A stretch of DNA of 64,000 nt, from contig JAHZAV010000009.1 of NCBI GenBank assembly GCA_019423745.1, positions 23,422-87,421 of the forward strand. The letters are read 5' to 3'. Below, one piece after another: positions 44,401 through 53,549 of this stretch (position 1 is its first letter; each line of letters starts with the position of its first letter). Source of the stretch: Lachnospiraceae bacterium (GTDB lineage Bacteria > Bacillota > Clostridia > Lachnospirales > Lachnospiraceae). A program made the translations under genes and the position numbers. Under the pieces are notes generated by a model, which made no database searches, had not been told where the DNA came from, and was given only the letters and a program-made list of their open reading frames with translations.

Positions 44401-46034
44401 ACAAAAGCAAGAAAAGCTGGCAGGGCTTCTTCAATGCCCGGAGAATCCATTACCATAGCGTCCGTAATACTGGTCAGCTGAGTGATGCGAAAAGGAATCG
44501 GCACCCTTGGATTGATAAAGGTACTGAATTTATCCGTAATTTTCCCCTTTTCTACTTTTACTGCACCAATTTCTATTATTTTGTCAGTAACAGGACTAAA
44601 ACCTGTTGTTTCGATATCAAATACTACATAAGTATCCTGAACGCTCTCTCCTTTCTCATGAACAGCCACATCCGTCAGGTCATCTACAAGATAAGCTTCC
44701 ACTCCGTAAATAATTTTAAAGGGATCATCTTTATCCAATGTTTCTATGTAGTGATTTGCATCCGGGAATCCCTGGACAACACCATGATCTGTGATGGCAA
44801 TCGCTTTATGCCCCCAGTCATGCGCACGTTTTACTATAGCCTTCACCTCAGATACGCCGTCCATATCACTCATTTTCGTATGACAGTGAAGTTCCACCCG
44901 TTTCTCAGGAGCGGTATCTTTTCTAGATACGGTAAAATCCGGGATCTTTCGTATACCTGTTACAGAGCCAATTGTAAGCTCTCCATCAAACTTATCAATC
45001 GTGGTCACACCTTTAATTTTCAAAAAGGCACCTGTCTTGATCTCTCCCAGCATATCCGGCAGCTGTTCATTACGCACAAACATTTTCACCATGATTGTAT
45101 CTGTAAAGTCGGTAATCGCATACATGAGGATCGTCTTTTCGTTTCGAATTTCTCTCGTATCAAAACTGATCACTTTTCCTCGAATGGTAATTTCTCCCAT
45201 TTCACCGACGACATTCTCCAGCTCAATAGCTGCATCATCAAACTCCCGTCCATAAATCATATTAGGATCATCCGATTTTCGATAGGAAGAAAACTCCCTC
45301 TTTGGAAATCCGCCATTTTTTTGGAAACTGCCGCTTTTGCGAAGGCCTTCCTTGCTTGTTTTGCCCTTTGCTTCCTGACTATTTCCTTTTTCTTCTTTCT
45401 TTTCTTCCTTGTCTTCCCCTGCCTTTTGCTGCCGTAGAAGACGTTCTTTACGCAGCAACTGATTTTTCTCCACAATGGCCTCTACTTCCTTTTGGAGTTT
45501 CAGCTCATTGTATTTTAGCTTACTTTCCTTAGGCTTTTCATAAACAACGCGCACCTCTACCGGCACATGAAAACGGTCATTGAACACCGTCTGAAGGAGC
45601 TGAACAACAGACTCCTTTTTCCCCTCTGCAATAACGGTATCCTGCATTTTCAGACAGAGAATATTTCCATTTTCAAAAGAATACGTGGAATTTTGAAGCA
45701 TATTTCTTTCTACCACACTTTTTTTCTCTGCTTCCAGAAGCAGACTGTCAAAATATTCCCGCATCAGATTTTCCGGCGTATACTGTGCAGACAGCTCATA
45801 CTGCTCCCGTACCTCAATTCGAATTCTCGTACGGGCAAACAGCTGCTCTTTAATCATTGTTTCCACTTCATAAATTCGCTTTTTCTGTATAAGATGATGG
45901 CTGAAAATATAAACCCTTATAAAATCCCGCGTGGAATTGGAGGCGACTTTTGTCACCTCCACCCCTTCAAACATCATTCTGATCTCTTCATTCACTTTTA
46001 AAGTAGGAAATACTTCAAAAAATGTTTTAGTCAT
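41496..46034 (-). CDS. polC: DNA polymerase III alpha subunit, Gram-positive type
   Basis: A 1512-residue replicative polymerase with built-in proofreading, typical of Firmicutes. Domains in order: N-terminal region, a Lys/Glu-rich linker (about 190-250), an OB fold, the first half of the PHP domain (HCHTKMSDMDG), an inserted DnaQ-type 3'-5' exonuclease (FDIETTGFSP, HNASFDVSF, HRAVDDAGAT), the rest of PHP, the palm and fingers with a zinc motif (YCSHCHY, CPVCG) and EPDIDLNFSGDYQ, and a C-terminal QLSLFDF beta-clamp motif. It overlaps the upstream ispG by 8 bp, an arrangement known in related genomes. Confidence 0.98.
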   Translation of the reverse strand: MTKTFFEVFPTLKVNEEIRMMFEGVEVTKVASNSTRDFIRVYIFSHHLIQKKRIYEVETMIKEQLFARTRIRIEVREQYELSAQYTPENLMREYFDSLLLEAEKKSVVERNMLQNSTYSFENGNILCLKMQDTVIAEGKKESVVQLLQTVFNDRFHVPVEVRVVYEKPKESKLKYNELKLQKEVEAIVEKNQLLRKERLLRQQKAGEDKEEKKEEKGNSQEAKGKTSKEGLRKSGSFQKNGGFPKREFSSYRKSDDPNMIYGREFDDAAIELENVVGEMGEITIRGKVISFDTREIRNEKTILMYAITDFTDTIMVKMFVRNEQLPDMLGEIKTGAFLKIKGVTTIDKFDGELTIGSVTGIRKIPDFTVSRKDTAPEKRVELHCHTKMSDMDGVSEVKAIVKRAHDWGHKAIAITDHGVVQGFPDANHYIETLDKDDPFKIIYGVEAYLVDDLTDVAVHEKGESVQDTYVVFDIETTGFSPVTDKIIEIGAVKVEKGKITDKFSTFINPRVPIPFRITQLTSITDAMVMDSPGIEEALPAFLAFVGDAALVAHNASFDVSFIEENCKNQGIQADFTSVDTVAMARILLPTLARFKLNIVAKALNISLENHHRAVDDAGATAEIFVKFVEMLEERGIHTLKELNAFGANNADAVRKLPSYHAIILARNDIGRTNLYTLISKSHLDYFSRHPRIPKSEFSKYREGLILGSACEAGELYQAILDDKSEERIAGIVDYYDYLEIQPLGNNAFMIDSDRISKVQSEEDLKEINRQIIRLGERFNKPVVATCDVHFLDPEDEVYRRIIMAGKGFSDADNQAPLYLRTTEEMLEEFEYLGSAKAREIVIENPNMIADWVEKISPVRPDKCPPVIPNSDQMLRDICYNKAHEMYGEDLPEVVTERLERELNSIISNGFAVMYIIAQKLVWKSVEDGYLVGSRGSVGSSFVATMAGITEVNPLSPHYYCSHCHYSDFDSEEVRKYAGGCGMDMPDKKCPVCGEMLTKDGFDIPFETFLGFKGNKEPDIDLNFSGDYQSNAHKYTEVIFGDGQTYRAGTIGTLADKTAFGFVKNYFEERGTRKRVCEIDRIVQGCTGIRRSTGQHPGGIIVLPLGENINSFTPVQHPANDMNTDIVTTHFDYHSIDHNLLKLDILGHDDPTMIKTLEEFISSPAMENEYNETDHRFDATKIPLDDQGVMSLFQGTEVLGIKPSDIGGCPVGCLGIPEFGTDFVIQMVVDTKPQTLSDLIRISGLSHGTDVWLNNAQDLILSGKATISTAICTRDDIMTYLINKGLESEEAFTIMERVRKGAVAKGKCKEWPDFKKDMTEHDVPDWYIESCEKIKYMFPKAHAAAYVMMAYRIAYCKINYPLAYYAAYFGIRADAFSYELMCQGKEQLNFYINDYMRRKDSLSKKEQDTLKDMRIVQEMYARGFEFVPIDIYKAKASRFQIVDGKLMPPLSSIEGMGDKAAEAVEAASEQGPYLSRDDFRQRTKVSKTVIDLMNDLGLFGDIPESNQLSLFDF

Positions 46035-47082
46035 TCCAGTGTATAAGCTCCCATCTAAGTGTTTCTAAAAGTTCCTCTTCTTTTACCTTTTTCACGACTT
46101 CGCCTTTTTTAATAAGAAGGCCTTCTCCAATTCCGCCTGCAATACCGATATCAGCCTCTCTGGCCTCACCAGGTCCGTTAACCACACAGCCCATAACAGC
46201 GACTTTAATATCCAAAGGAATATCTGCAACCATATTTTCTACCTGATTGGCCAGACCGATCAGGTCAATTTTCGTCCTGCCGCAGGTAGGACAGGATACC
46301 ACCTCTATTCCTCCCTTTCTAAGACCAAGGGTACGAAGAATCAGTTTTGCACTTTTAATTTCTTCCACCGGATCTCCTGTGAGGGATACCCGGATTGTAT
46401 CACCGATTCCCTGATTCAAAATAATACCAAGCCCTACTGCGGATTTAATATTTCCGGAGAGCAAAGTTCCGGATTCCGTAATACCTACATGAAGCGGATA
46501 AGGACATACTTTGGCAATTTCTTCATGAGCTTTTACACACATCAGCACATCCGAAGATTTGATACTGACTACTAAATTATCATAGCCCATTTCTTCGATC
46601 ATATGTACCTTATCCATAGCGCTCTCTACAATACCCTCTGCCGTTACCCCTCCGTATTTCTCCAGAAGAGGTTTTTCCAAAGATCCGCTGTTTACTCCCA
46701 CTCGAATGGGAATCCGAAATTCTTTTGCCTTATCAATGACGGCTTGTACCCGGTCCTTTGATCCAATATTTCCCGGATTAATCCGAATCTTATCTGCTCC
46801 ATTTTCAATGGCGGCAATTGCCAGGCGATAGTCAAAATGAATATCTGCAACCAGGGGAATGTGTATCTGTTTTTTAATCTCTCCCAATGCCTTAGCTGCT
46901 TCCATCGTAGGGACTGCACATCGGATAATCTCACATCCAGCTCTTTCCAGACGATGTATCTGTTCTACCGTACTTTCAGCGTCCTCCGTTTTTGTATTTG
47001 TCATAGACTGGATTGCAATCTTGTTTCCGCCTCCAATCCAAACATCACCGATCCTGATCTGTTTTGTCTCCTTCCTTGTCAT
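46027..47082 (-). CDS. ispG: 4-hydroxy-3-methylbut-2-enyl diphosphate synthase (GcpE)
   Basis: A 351-residue Fe-S enzyme of the MEP isoprenoid pathway. It reductively converts the cyclic diphosphate MEcPP to HMBPP. The N-terminal TIM barrel shows IAIQSMTNTKTEDAESTVEQ and DIHFDYRLAIAAIENGADKI; the C-terminal domain has SCPTCGRTKIDL and VMGCVVNGPGEA, whose three Cys bind the 4Fe-4S cluster. It makes the precursor for undecaprenyl phosphate used by wall and capsule genes. It overlaps polC by 8 bp. Confidence 0.97.
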   Translation of the reverse strand: MTRKETKQIRIGDVWIGGGNKIAIQSMTNTKTEDAESTVEQIHRLERAGCEIIRCAVPTMEAAKALGEIKKQIHIPLVADIHFDYRLAIAAIENGADKIRINPGNIGSKDRVQAVIDKAKEFRIPIRVGVNSGSLEKPLLEKYGGVTAEGIVESAMDKVHMIEEMGYDNLVVSIKSSDVLMCVKAHEEIAKVCPYPLHVGITESGTLLSGNIKSAVGLGIILNQGIGDTIRVSLTGDPVEEIKSAKLILRTLGLRKGGIEVVSCPTCGRTKIDLIGLANQVENMVADIPLDIKVAVMGCVVNGPGEAREADIGIAGGIGEGLLIKKGEVVKKVKEEELLETLRWELIHWND

Positions 47083-47095
47083 AACCTCTCCTTTC

Positions 47096-47194
47096 TGCGC
47101 TGATGCTACGAAAAGCCCTTCTGCCCTCCGGCAATCCTATTTTCCGGTATGAGCATAAAGGGCTTTCCACTACGTCCATATGCGCTGACGCTAC
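47096..47194 (-). repeat. hairpin flanked by 14-bp direct repeats
   Basis: Near-identical 14-mers tgcgctgatgctac (47096-47109) and tgcgctgacgctac (47181-47194) flank a hairpin whose arms are aaaagccctt (47111-47120) and aagggctttc (47158-47167). The right copy includes the stop codon of the gene at 47191. On the minus strand the hairpin ends in GGGCTTTTC and may act as a terminator before ispG. Confidence 0.55.
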
Positions 47195-47652
47195 TGTTTA
47201 TCAAATATCATCTGCTCTCCGTATTCCCTCTCTGTAAGTGTAAGCTGCTGCTTTTCCACACTATAAGAAAAGGTAGTCGTCAGATTTGTTAAAACATTCT
47301 CAAGATTTTCCTCCGTATATGTCCCACCTGACTGTTCCGCTGCACGGGCAAGTTCAGCTGCATCCGCTCTAAGCGCAATGGTCTTTTCATCTTTGTCAAT
47401 GGAACATCCAAGCATTACCTGCACATTCGTGGCCTCTCCAACTTCAGGAATATTAACTTTTACTGAGTCCTTGCCTTTTATCTCAAGAGTCAGATCGCTG
47501 TCCTCACTGATCCAGGTGCCTTCCAATGGGTTGGAAGCGAACATCCGAACAAGGAAAAAAATTGCAATCAAAATAATTACAATAGAACTGGCTGTAATTA
47601 CAATTCTCCATAGTCTGCTTCTTTCTGCTTCATTATTATTTGCTATTAACAT
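47191..47652 (-). CDS. membrane-anchored hypothetical protein
   Basis: A 153-residue protein with a short cytoplasmic start, one transmembrane segment (VITASSIVIILIAIFFLV, about 18-35) and an exported domain beginning NPLEGTWISEDSDLTLEIKG, which looks like a small beta-barrel of the DUF5640/lipocalin-like sort. Its C-terminal strand pattern is FSYSVEKQQLTLTERE. No lipobox. It lies upstream of ispG on the same strand. I do not recognise a defined role. Confidence 0.65.
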   Translation of the reverse strand: MLIANNNEAERSRLWRIVITASSIVIILIAIFFLVRMFASNPLEGTWISEDSDLTLEIKGKDSVKVNIPEVGEATNVQVMLGCSIDKDEKTIALRADAAELARAAEQSGGTYTEENLENVLTNLTTTFSYSVEKQQLTLTEREYGEQMIFDKQ

Positions 47653-47877
47653 CTTTCCTCAGTCCTTCCAGATTTCATTTTTCAGTGAAATCTCTTTCTT
47701 AAAATTATATTTTGTTTTGTTTCCCCTGTCAACGGGATATCCTTTTACCATTTCTATCTGCTGCTTTTCCCGTTTCACCGCGTCATTTCCGCAACATTTT
47801 GTTGAATATCGACACCTTTTGCCAACTCGAAAATTGAAACTGGTAAAATATGGGAATAATACAAAGGAGGATACGGT

Positions 47878-48231
47878 ATGTCATTTGCAACCAGACTAAA
47901 AACACTACGCGCCGAACATCACATGACTCAGAAAGAACTGGCATCACGCATGAACCTCGCCCGCACCACGATCACAGGATACGAAACCAAAAACCGCCAG
48001 CCTTCTCACGAAAAGCTGGCAGACATGGCTTCCATATTCGGTGTAACTGTGGATTATCTTCTGGAAGATACCGATAATCCCCTTTTATCATCTTCTGTAC
48101 TGCAAACTCAGCATGAACGTCTCCTGGATGACAAAGTCATGAAACTGTACCGACAGCTTTCTCTTCACTCTAAGGAAGAAGCTTTGCGATATCTACAGCT
48201 TCTTGAACTTTGGGAAAAGAACCAGGATTAA
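47878..48231 (+). CDS. XRE-family helix-turn-helix regulator
   Basis: A 117-residue regulator. The Cro/CI-type HTH covers residues 5-60 (LKTLRAEHHMTQKELASRMN, TTITGYETKNRQPSHEKLAD, FGVTVDYLLEDTD). The C-terminal 50 residues are helical, probably for dimerisation. The ATG follows AAAGGAGG. It converges on gatD with stops overlapping by 4 bp and is divergent from the gene at 47191. A TTGCCA and a TAAAAT box lie upstream at about 47822 and 47847. The target genes are unknown. Confidence 0.88.
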   Translation: MSFATRLKTLRAEHHMTQKELASRMNLARTTITGYETKNRQPSHEKLADMASIFGVTVDYLLEDTDNPLLSSSVLQTQHERLLDDKVMKLYRQLSLHSKEEALRYLQLLELWEKNQD

Positions 48232-48980
48232 TTTTCGGAATCTGTTTTCTTTACAAATCTTTCATAAATATATCTGTTAGCTGAAATTTCCTGGCTGTCA
48301 TCCAGCGGAATCAAACTGCCGTCACCATACTTGCGTTCCAAAGCCCGTGCAATCAGATAATCGCTTACCTGCGGGTTTTTGGGAAGCAGAGGCCCATGGA
48401 GATATGTGCCGATCACATTTTTGTATACAACGCCTTCATAACCACTTTTTCCATCATTTCCAGAACCATACAGGACTTTTCCAAAGGGCTTGTTTCCATT
48501 AATATATGTTCTTCCCCCATGGTTTTCAAATCCCACGACAGGCAGATCAAAAAGATCACTTTTCAGTACAATATTATCAATCAGTCTGCCCTCTTCCTGT
48601 TCTGTATATAAGTCTACCAGATCAAGGCCTTCAATTATACCCTCCTCTGTGCGGTAATATTTCCCAAGAAGCTGATAACCTCCACATACAGCAATAACCA
48701 CGCCATCACTCTCAACATAGTCTTTAAAATCTTTTTGGATCGACTTCAGTTTCTGGCATACGATTCTCTGCTCTCTGTCAGAGCCACCTCCCAACAGTAC
48801 GATATCCAGCTTTGTAAAATCAATCTCATCATTTAACTCAAATTCTATCGTCTCTGCTTCAATTCCACGCCATTTACATCTTTGCATCAGACATGCAATA
48901 TTTCCTCTGTCCCCATAGAGGTTCAGAAGATCCGGATACAAATGCCCAATGGTAATTTTCCTCTGTTCGTTTCCTTCCAT
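48228..48980 (-). CDS. gatD: lipid II isoglutaminyl synthase, glutaminase subunit
   Basis: A 250-residue class I-like (CobB/CobQ type) glutamine amidotransferase. The nucleophile is Cys99 in IAVCGGYQLLGK and the catalytic His is His195 in GTYLHGPLLPKNP. ITIGHLYPDLLNLYGDRGN is the family signature start. It supplies ammonia to MurT to amidate the alpha-carboxyl of D-Glu in peptidoglycan. Its ATG shares one base with the murT stop. Confidence 0.95.
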   Translation of the reverse strand: MEGNEQRKITIGHLYPDLLNLYGDRGNIACLMQRCKWRGIEAETIEFELNDEIDFTKLDIVLLGGGSDREQRIVCQKLKSIQKDFKDYVESDGVVIAVCGGYQLLGKYYRTEEGIIEGLDLVDLYTEQEEGRLIDNIVLKSDLFDLPVVGFENHGGRTYINGNKPFGKVLYGSGNDGKSGYEGVVYKNVIGTYLHGPLLPKNPQVSDYLIARALERKYGDGSLIPLDDSQEISANRYIYERFVKKTDSEN

Positions 48981-50320
48981 TACTTCTGTCCCTCCAGTTT
49001 CTTAAGCACATTTCTTGTACTGAAAAGTGCCGTGTAGTTTACCAATACATAAAGATTCCCACATCCATTTTTTACCCGCTCTAAAATAGCCTTTTCTACG
49101 TCTTCTTCCAACATAGACGGAATATCTACATATTTTAATCGAAGTCGCATATCCTGGCAACGGATACCACTTACCGTAATGGAACCTACTTCTGTCTTTT
49201 TAAACCGATCAAAGTCCACATCCCACAGCCAGGATACATCAATTCCATCCTGGGCATTATCATTGATAACAATAATGAGATCTTTTAAAGATTCGTCCTG
49301 CATAACTGCTGAAATATTCTGGTTAAATCCAGCCGGATTCTTAGCAAGATTAAGAATCACTTTCGTATCTTTGATCTGGAACTGTTCCATACGGCCGTTT
49401 TCCGGATTAAAATGCTCCAACATAGACTGAAAATGAGCAAACTTTAGCCCCGCTGTCCGTCCGGCAGCATAGGCAGCAAGGATATTATATATATTGTAGA
49501 ATCCCCGATAATTAGCGGTCAAACGTCTTCCTTCTACCTGGAAGGAAAGTGCATCTTCCATTTCTATATCGGAAGCCGCATAATTGATTTCTGGCCGCTT
49601 AAACTCACACTGACTACATTTATAAATTCCGAGCTGACTATAATGATAAAATTCGTACTCCAAAGGGGCCCCACATTTCTTACAGAACCGACCTTCCCGA
49701 ATTTCATTGGAATCACTGTCATCTATTACTTTTTCATTTATTCCGTAAGTAATATACTCGTTCCCCGCATCCATTGCAAGAAAAGCTGACAAGGCATCGT
49801 CTCCATTTACGATCAATTTCATGTTCGGTGCGCTTTGCATCACTTCTTTCAGAAGATTCATTGTGATATCAATCTCACCATATCGATCCAACTGATCTCG
49901 GAACAAATTGGTCAACACCATATAATCCGGTTTGAAGTATGGAAATACTCTTCTTGTAGATGCTTCATCAATCTCTATACAGGCATAGTCGGCGTCCAGA
50001 CGCCCCGTCAAACCTGCTGCCAATACAAAAGCTGCCGCTACTCCGTTAAGCATATTGGATCCGGTATGATTACAAACCACCTTTTTCCCTTCCGCTTCCA
50101 AAGCTGCACAAAGCATATTGTTGGTTGTAGTCTTTCCATTTGTGCCACACACAACAAAAATTTCTTCCCTCACCTGGGATGCCAGGTCTGCTAAAATCTT
50201 TGGATATATTTTCAACGCTATTTTCCCGGCCCATGTAACTCCCTGCCGGTGAAAAATATGGACACTTATCTTTTCTGCTGTTTTTGCAGCCCAGATAGCT
50301 GCTATTTTTCTTAAGCCCAT
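48980..50320 (-). CDS. murT: lipid II isoglutaminyl synthase, Mur ligase subunit
   Basis: A 446-residue Mur-ligase fold protein. The ATP loop is CGTNGKTTTNNML (residues 58-70), with EIDEASTRRVFPYF and LTNLFRDQLDRYGEID following. The inserted zinc ribbon has four Cys (CKKCG and CSQC), a mark of MurT. NLAKNPAGFNQNISAV is the C-terminal domain motif. With GatD it amidates lipid II stem-peptide glutamate, needed for efficient cross-linking. First gene of a two-gene operon. Confidence 0.96.
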   Translation of the reverse strand: MGLRKIAAIWAAKTAEKISVHIFHRQGVTWAGKIALKIYPKILADLASQVREEIFVVCGTNGKTTTNNMLCAALEAEGKKVVCNHTGSNMLNGVAAAFVLAAGLTGRLDADYACIEIDEASTRRVFPYFKPDYMVLTNLFRDQLDRYGEIDITMNLLKEVMQSAPNMKLIVNGDDALSAFLAMDAGNEYITYGINEKVIDDSDSNEIREGRFCKKCGAPLEYEFYHYSQLGIYKCSQCEFKRPEINYAASDIEMEDALSFQVEGRRLTANYRGFYNIYNILAAYAAGRTAGLKFAHFQSMLEHFNPENGRMEQFQIKDTKVILNLAKNPAGFNQNISAVMQDESLKDLIIVINDNAQDGIDVSWLWDVDFDRFKKTEVGSITVSGIRCQDMRLRLKYVDIPSMLEEDVEKAILERVKNGCGNLYVLVNYTALFSTRNVLKKLEGQK

Positions 50321-50692
50321 TTCTTATTCCTTTTCCTATTGTCTACGGCATCATTGCCGCTTTTTCTTGGTTTCCCGTATTATTTTACCTGCTGTCTGTC
50401 TACAAGTCAACCTTGCCATTTCTTGTGAAGAACGCTTTTTCTTTTATTTGTTATATAATTCACAATTTTTCAGGTTTTTCCGTAAAATCTTTGTTACCTA
50501 TTAATATTTACTATTCTTGGCTATCGTGATAAGATACATTCAGAAAGAAGATAGATATATTTTTAACGATTTTCTTTCCACATATTCTTCACAGCGTCCC
50601 AGGTACGCAGAATTCTAACAGCAGGAAGGTCCCACGAACTGCTGTAAAAGAATCAAAACCTTTTTTCATACAATAGAATCCTTTAAAATGGA
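50321..50692. other. 372-bp gap without a gene
   Basis: The space upstream of murT holds no open frame with a ribosome site. It must contain the murT promoter on the minus strand. A plus-strand hairpin (acagcag...ctgctgt, about 50618-50645) followed 14 bp later by six T could end a small RNA, but no promoter or known RNA family was recognised. Confidence 0.4.
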
Positions 50693-50722
50693 AAACAGCT
50701 TCAGGTTTCGCCGCCTGAAGCT
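50691..50722 (-). terminator. Rho-independent terminator of the molybdenum hydroxylase operon
   Basis: On the minus strand AGCTTCAGG and CCTGAAGCT enclose an 8-nt loop and are followed by GTTTTCC. It lies 10 bp after the stop at 50732. Confidence 0.75.
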
Positions 50723-50731
50723 ATTTTCTTT

Positions 50732-53044
50732 TTATTGTTCTTTTTCCAGTATTCCCATAAGGATTTTCTCCGGTGTGATAGGCAGCTCACGGTGCCATAC
50801 ACCAGTAGCATTAAAAATTGCATGGGCAATTGCCGGAGACGGTGTGTTGATGACAACCTCACCAATAGATTTTGCTCCGAACGGACCCGTTTCTTCATAA
50901 CTGCTCTCAAATTCTACATGAAGCCGCCCTACATCCAAACGACTGGGAATCTTATACTGCATGAAAGAATCTTCCAATATCTTTCCTTTTTTATTATAAG
51001 TAATGTCCTCATAAAGGGCCATACCAATCCCTTGTGCCAAACCGCCTTCTGTCTGTACCCGGGTAAGGTTTGGATTGACAGGCGTTCCACAGTCTACAAC
51101 AGCTGTATAATCAAGGAGCTCCACTGCTCCTGTCTCTTTATCCACTTCCAGTTCTGCCATTCCTACCATAACAGGCGGAGGAGAAACCGGCGAAGAATGT
51201 GTAACAGTCACCTGAACAGCCTCCCTGTTACCGCACATAGATTTTGTTGCAATCTCTCCAAGAGTAACCGACGTAGATCCATCTGCCATCCGCACATGAT
51301 CTGCCTCAAACACTACATGATCTGCACTGCACCCCATCAAGTCAGCGGCAATGCGGCAGATTTTCTCTTTTAATTCCTTGCAGGCTTTCTCTACTGCTTT
51401 TCCAGTCACATACATCGTACTGGAAGCATAAGACCCAGAATCATACGGAGAGGAATCTGTATCTGCTCCATAGACAATAATATTGTCCAAACTGCACTCC
51501 AGACATTCCGCTGCCACCTGTGCCAGAGTCGTATCACATCCTGTTCCCATATCTGCTGCTCCAATGGAAAGAATATAAAATCCTTCATCATTCAACTTAA
51601 TGGTAGCCGATCCTACATCCACCCCGGAAATTCCAGAGCCCTGCATGGACATAGCCACTCCCTTTGCACGGATTTTTCCATTTCCTGCGTCCCATGCAAG
51701 CGGTTTCTCATCCCAGTGTGTAATCTCTTTGGCTCTTGCCATACAACGGTCCAGTGCACAGGCTGTCATTTTTTCATTATAATATGCCATGGCTGTCTGG
51801 CCTTCTCTTACCATATTCTTCTCGCGAATAGCCACAGGATCCATATGAAGCTTATCTGCCAGCTCATTGACAATACTCTCTACTGCAAAGATTCCCTGAG
51901 TAGCCCCATAACCGCGGTATGCACCTGCTGCCTGCACATTCGTATAGACAACATCATAACAGAAACGATAAGCTTCCATATTACTATTATAAAGAGGAAT
52001 TGATTTATGTCCACTAAGCCCTACTGTTGTGGGACCATGCTCGCCATAAGCTCCGGTATTGGATAGTGTATAGACATCCAATGCCCGGATGGTTCCATCG
52101 TTCATGGCTCCAATGCGCACATTCACTTCCATCTCATGACGCGGCGAACCTGCTATCTGACTTTCCTGCCTTGTATAGATCAATTTAGCAGCTTTCCCGG
52201 TCTTCCATGTAACAAACGCTGGGAATACTTCTGTCACACAAGACTGTTTTGCACCGAATCCCCCTCCGATCCTTGGTTTGGACACACGTATTTTTGACTT
52301 AGGAATATCAAGCGCATTTGCAAGAATCCGACGCACATGGAAAATAATCTGTGTCGAACTGGTTACATGAAGCCGTCCATATGGATCCATGCATGTATAA
52401 GTCCGGAATGTTTCCATCATAGCCTGACTGTCTGCCTTTGTGTGATATTTGTGCTCCAGAACAATATCACACTCTTCCATTACTTTATCTACATCGCCCT
52501 GACCGTCTTTTGCAGAAGCACAAAGATTCCTCTTATTATCTGCTCCTACGGGACACAGAGCCTTCCAGTTGTCTTCCGGATGGACAAGCACTTTATTGTC
52601 TTTTGCTGTACGGAAATCCAGCACTGGCTCTAATACTTTGTATTTTATTTTAATCAGGCGCAACGCCTTATCTACTGCTTTCTCATTTTCCCCTGCAACG
52701 ATTGCTGCCGCATCTCCCACAAAACGCATTCTTTGATCTAAGATCAATCTGTCATAAGGACTGGGCTCCGGATAGGTCTGTCCTGCCATAGTAAAACGTT
52801 TGTCAGGTACATCTTTATAAGTATAGATTGCCTCAATTCCCGGAACTTTCATAGCAATATCTGTATGAATCTCCTCAATCAGCGCATGGGCATGGGGGCT
52901 GTGAAGTATCTTAACTACAAGACAGTCACTGGGAGTAATATCGTCGGTATAAACAGGCTGACCTGTCACAAGCGACATGGCATCTTTTTTCCTGACCGGC
53001 TTATTTACATAACGGCAATTCATTCCTGGCACTTTATCCGGCAT
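50732..53044 (-). CDS. xanthine dehydrogenase family molybdopterin-binding subunit
   Basis: A 770-residue catalytic subunit. The N-terminal a/b hammerhead (VTGQPVYTDDITPSDCLVVK, LHSPHAHALIEEI) precedes the molybdopterin domains with GGGFGAKQS, AYRGYGATQGIFAVESIVNE, MQGSGISG and the active-site Glu in GPFGAKSIGEVVINT. It hydroxylates a purine or other N-heteroaromatic ring with water as oxygen donor. Final gene of FAD-FeS-Mo; its ATG shares a base with the FeS subunit stop. No maturation gene (XdhC type) or selenium marker is visible, so the substrate stays open. Confidence 0.92.
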   Translation of the reverse strand: MPDKVPGMNCRYVNKPVRKKDAMSLVTGQPVYTDDITPSDCLVVKILHSPHAHALIEEIHTDIAMKVPGIEAIYTYKDVPDKRFTMAGQTYPEPSPYDRLILDQRMRFVGDAAAIVAGENEKAVDKALRLIKIKYKVLEPVLDFRTAKDNKVLVHPEDNWKALCPVGADNKRNLCASAKDGQGDVDKVMEECDIVLEHKYHTKADSQAMMETFRTYTCMDPYGRLHVTSSTQIIFHVRRILANALDIPKSKIRVSKPRIGGGFGAKQSCVTEVFPAFVTWKTGKAAKLIYTRQESQIAGSPRHEMEVNVRIGAMNDGTIRALDVYTLSNTGAYGEHGPTTVGLSGHKSIPLYNSNMEAYRFCYDVVYTNVQAAGAYRGYGATQGIFAVESIVNELADKLHMDPVAIREKNMVREGQTAMAYYNEKMTACALDRCMARAKEITHWDEKPLAWDAGNGKIRAKGVAMSMQGSGISGVDVGSATIKLNDEGFYILSIGAADMGTGCDTTLAQVAAECLECSLDNIIVYGADTDSSPYDSGSYASSTMYVTGKAVEKACKELKEKICRIAADLMGCSADHVVFEADHVRMADGSTSVTLGEIATKSMCGNREAVQVTVTHSSPVSPPPVMVGMAELEVDKETGAVELLDYTAVVDCGTPVNPNLTRVQTEGGLAQGIGMALYEDITYNKKGKILEDSFMQYKIPSRLDVGRLHVEFESSYEETGPFGAKSIGEVVINTPSPAIAHAIFNATGVWHRELPITPEKILMGILEKEQ

Positions 53045-53529
53045 TATGCTTCCCCTCCCTTCTCCTGACTTTCCGTTTTCTTCTTATATTCAATGTAAGC
53101 ACGGATTCCTCTCAGCTGTCCCTCATATCCGGAACACCTGCAAAGATTACCAGCCAGATATTCTTTGATCTCATCATCTGTAGGGTCTGGATTCTCCCGG
53201 AACATGGCAATTCCATTCATCATAAATCCAGGATTGCAGAATCCGCACTGCTCCGCTCCCTGATCTGCTATATAAGCACCAAATCCCTTTGCCTCCTCCT
53301 GAAGTCCTTCCAGAGTTGTCACTTTATGTCCATCTGCTCTGGCAGCCAGAAGGCTGCATGACAAAACCGGCTTTTCATCCAGGAATACTGTACATAATCC
53401 ACAGTTGGATGTCTCACAGCCACGTTTTACACTATAGCATCCCTGCTCTCTTAGAAAGTCAATCAACAACATATCCGCTGAAATTTCTGCATTGACTTTT
53501 TTTTCATTTATCCACAATTGAATCTGCAT
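53044..53529 (-). CDS. 2Fe-2S subunit of the molybdenum hydroxylase
   Basis: A 161-residue electron-transfer subunit with two 2Fe-2S clusters. The plant-type ferredoxin site is GCETSNCGLCTVFLDEKPVLSC split over residues about 38-59, and the helical domain has QCGFCNPGFMMN and GNLCRCSGYEG. It passes electrons from the Mo site to the FAD subunit. It lies 20 bp after the FAD gene. Confidence 0.95.
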   Translation of the reverse strand: MQIQLWINEKKVNAEISADMLLIDFLREQGCYSVKRGCETSNCGLCTVFLDEKPVLSCSLLAARADGHKVTTLEGLQEEAKGFGAYIADQGAEQCGFCNPGFMMNGIAMFRENPDPTDDEIKEYLAGNLCRCSGYEGQLRGIRAYIEYKKKTESQEKGGEA

Positions 53530-53549
53530 TTTTTCATCCTCACATCAAA

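Noticed and set aside
42477..45437. Long plus-strand frames (377 and 482 codons) opposite polC
   Set aside because: They are antisense shadows of an intact 1512-residue polC, have no ribosome sites and encode Cys/His/Ile/Arg-rich text unlike real proteins.
47878..48231. XRE regulator as a phage repressor
   Set aside because: It is flanked by core cell wall genes with no phage or element genes nearby, so a chromosomal regulator is more likely.
50540..50680. Possible small RNA upstream of murT
   Set aside because: A hairpin and a T run exist, but no promoter, conserved RNA motif or second copy supports it; kept only as a note in the gap entry.
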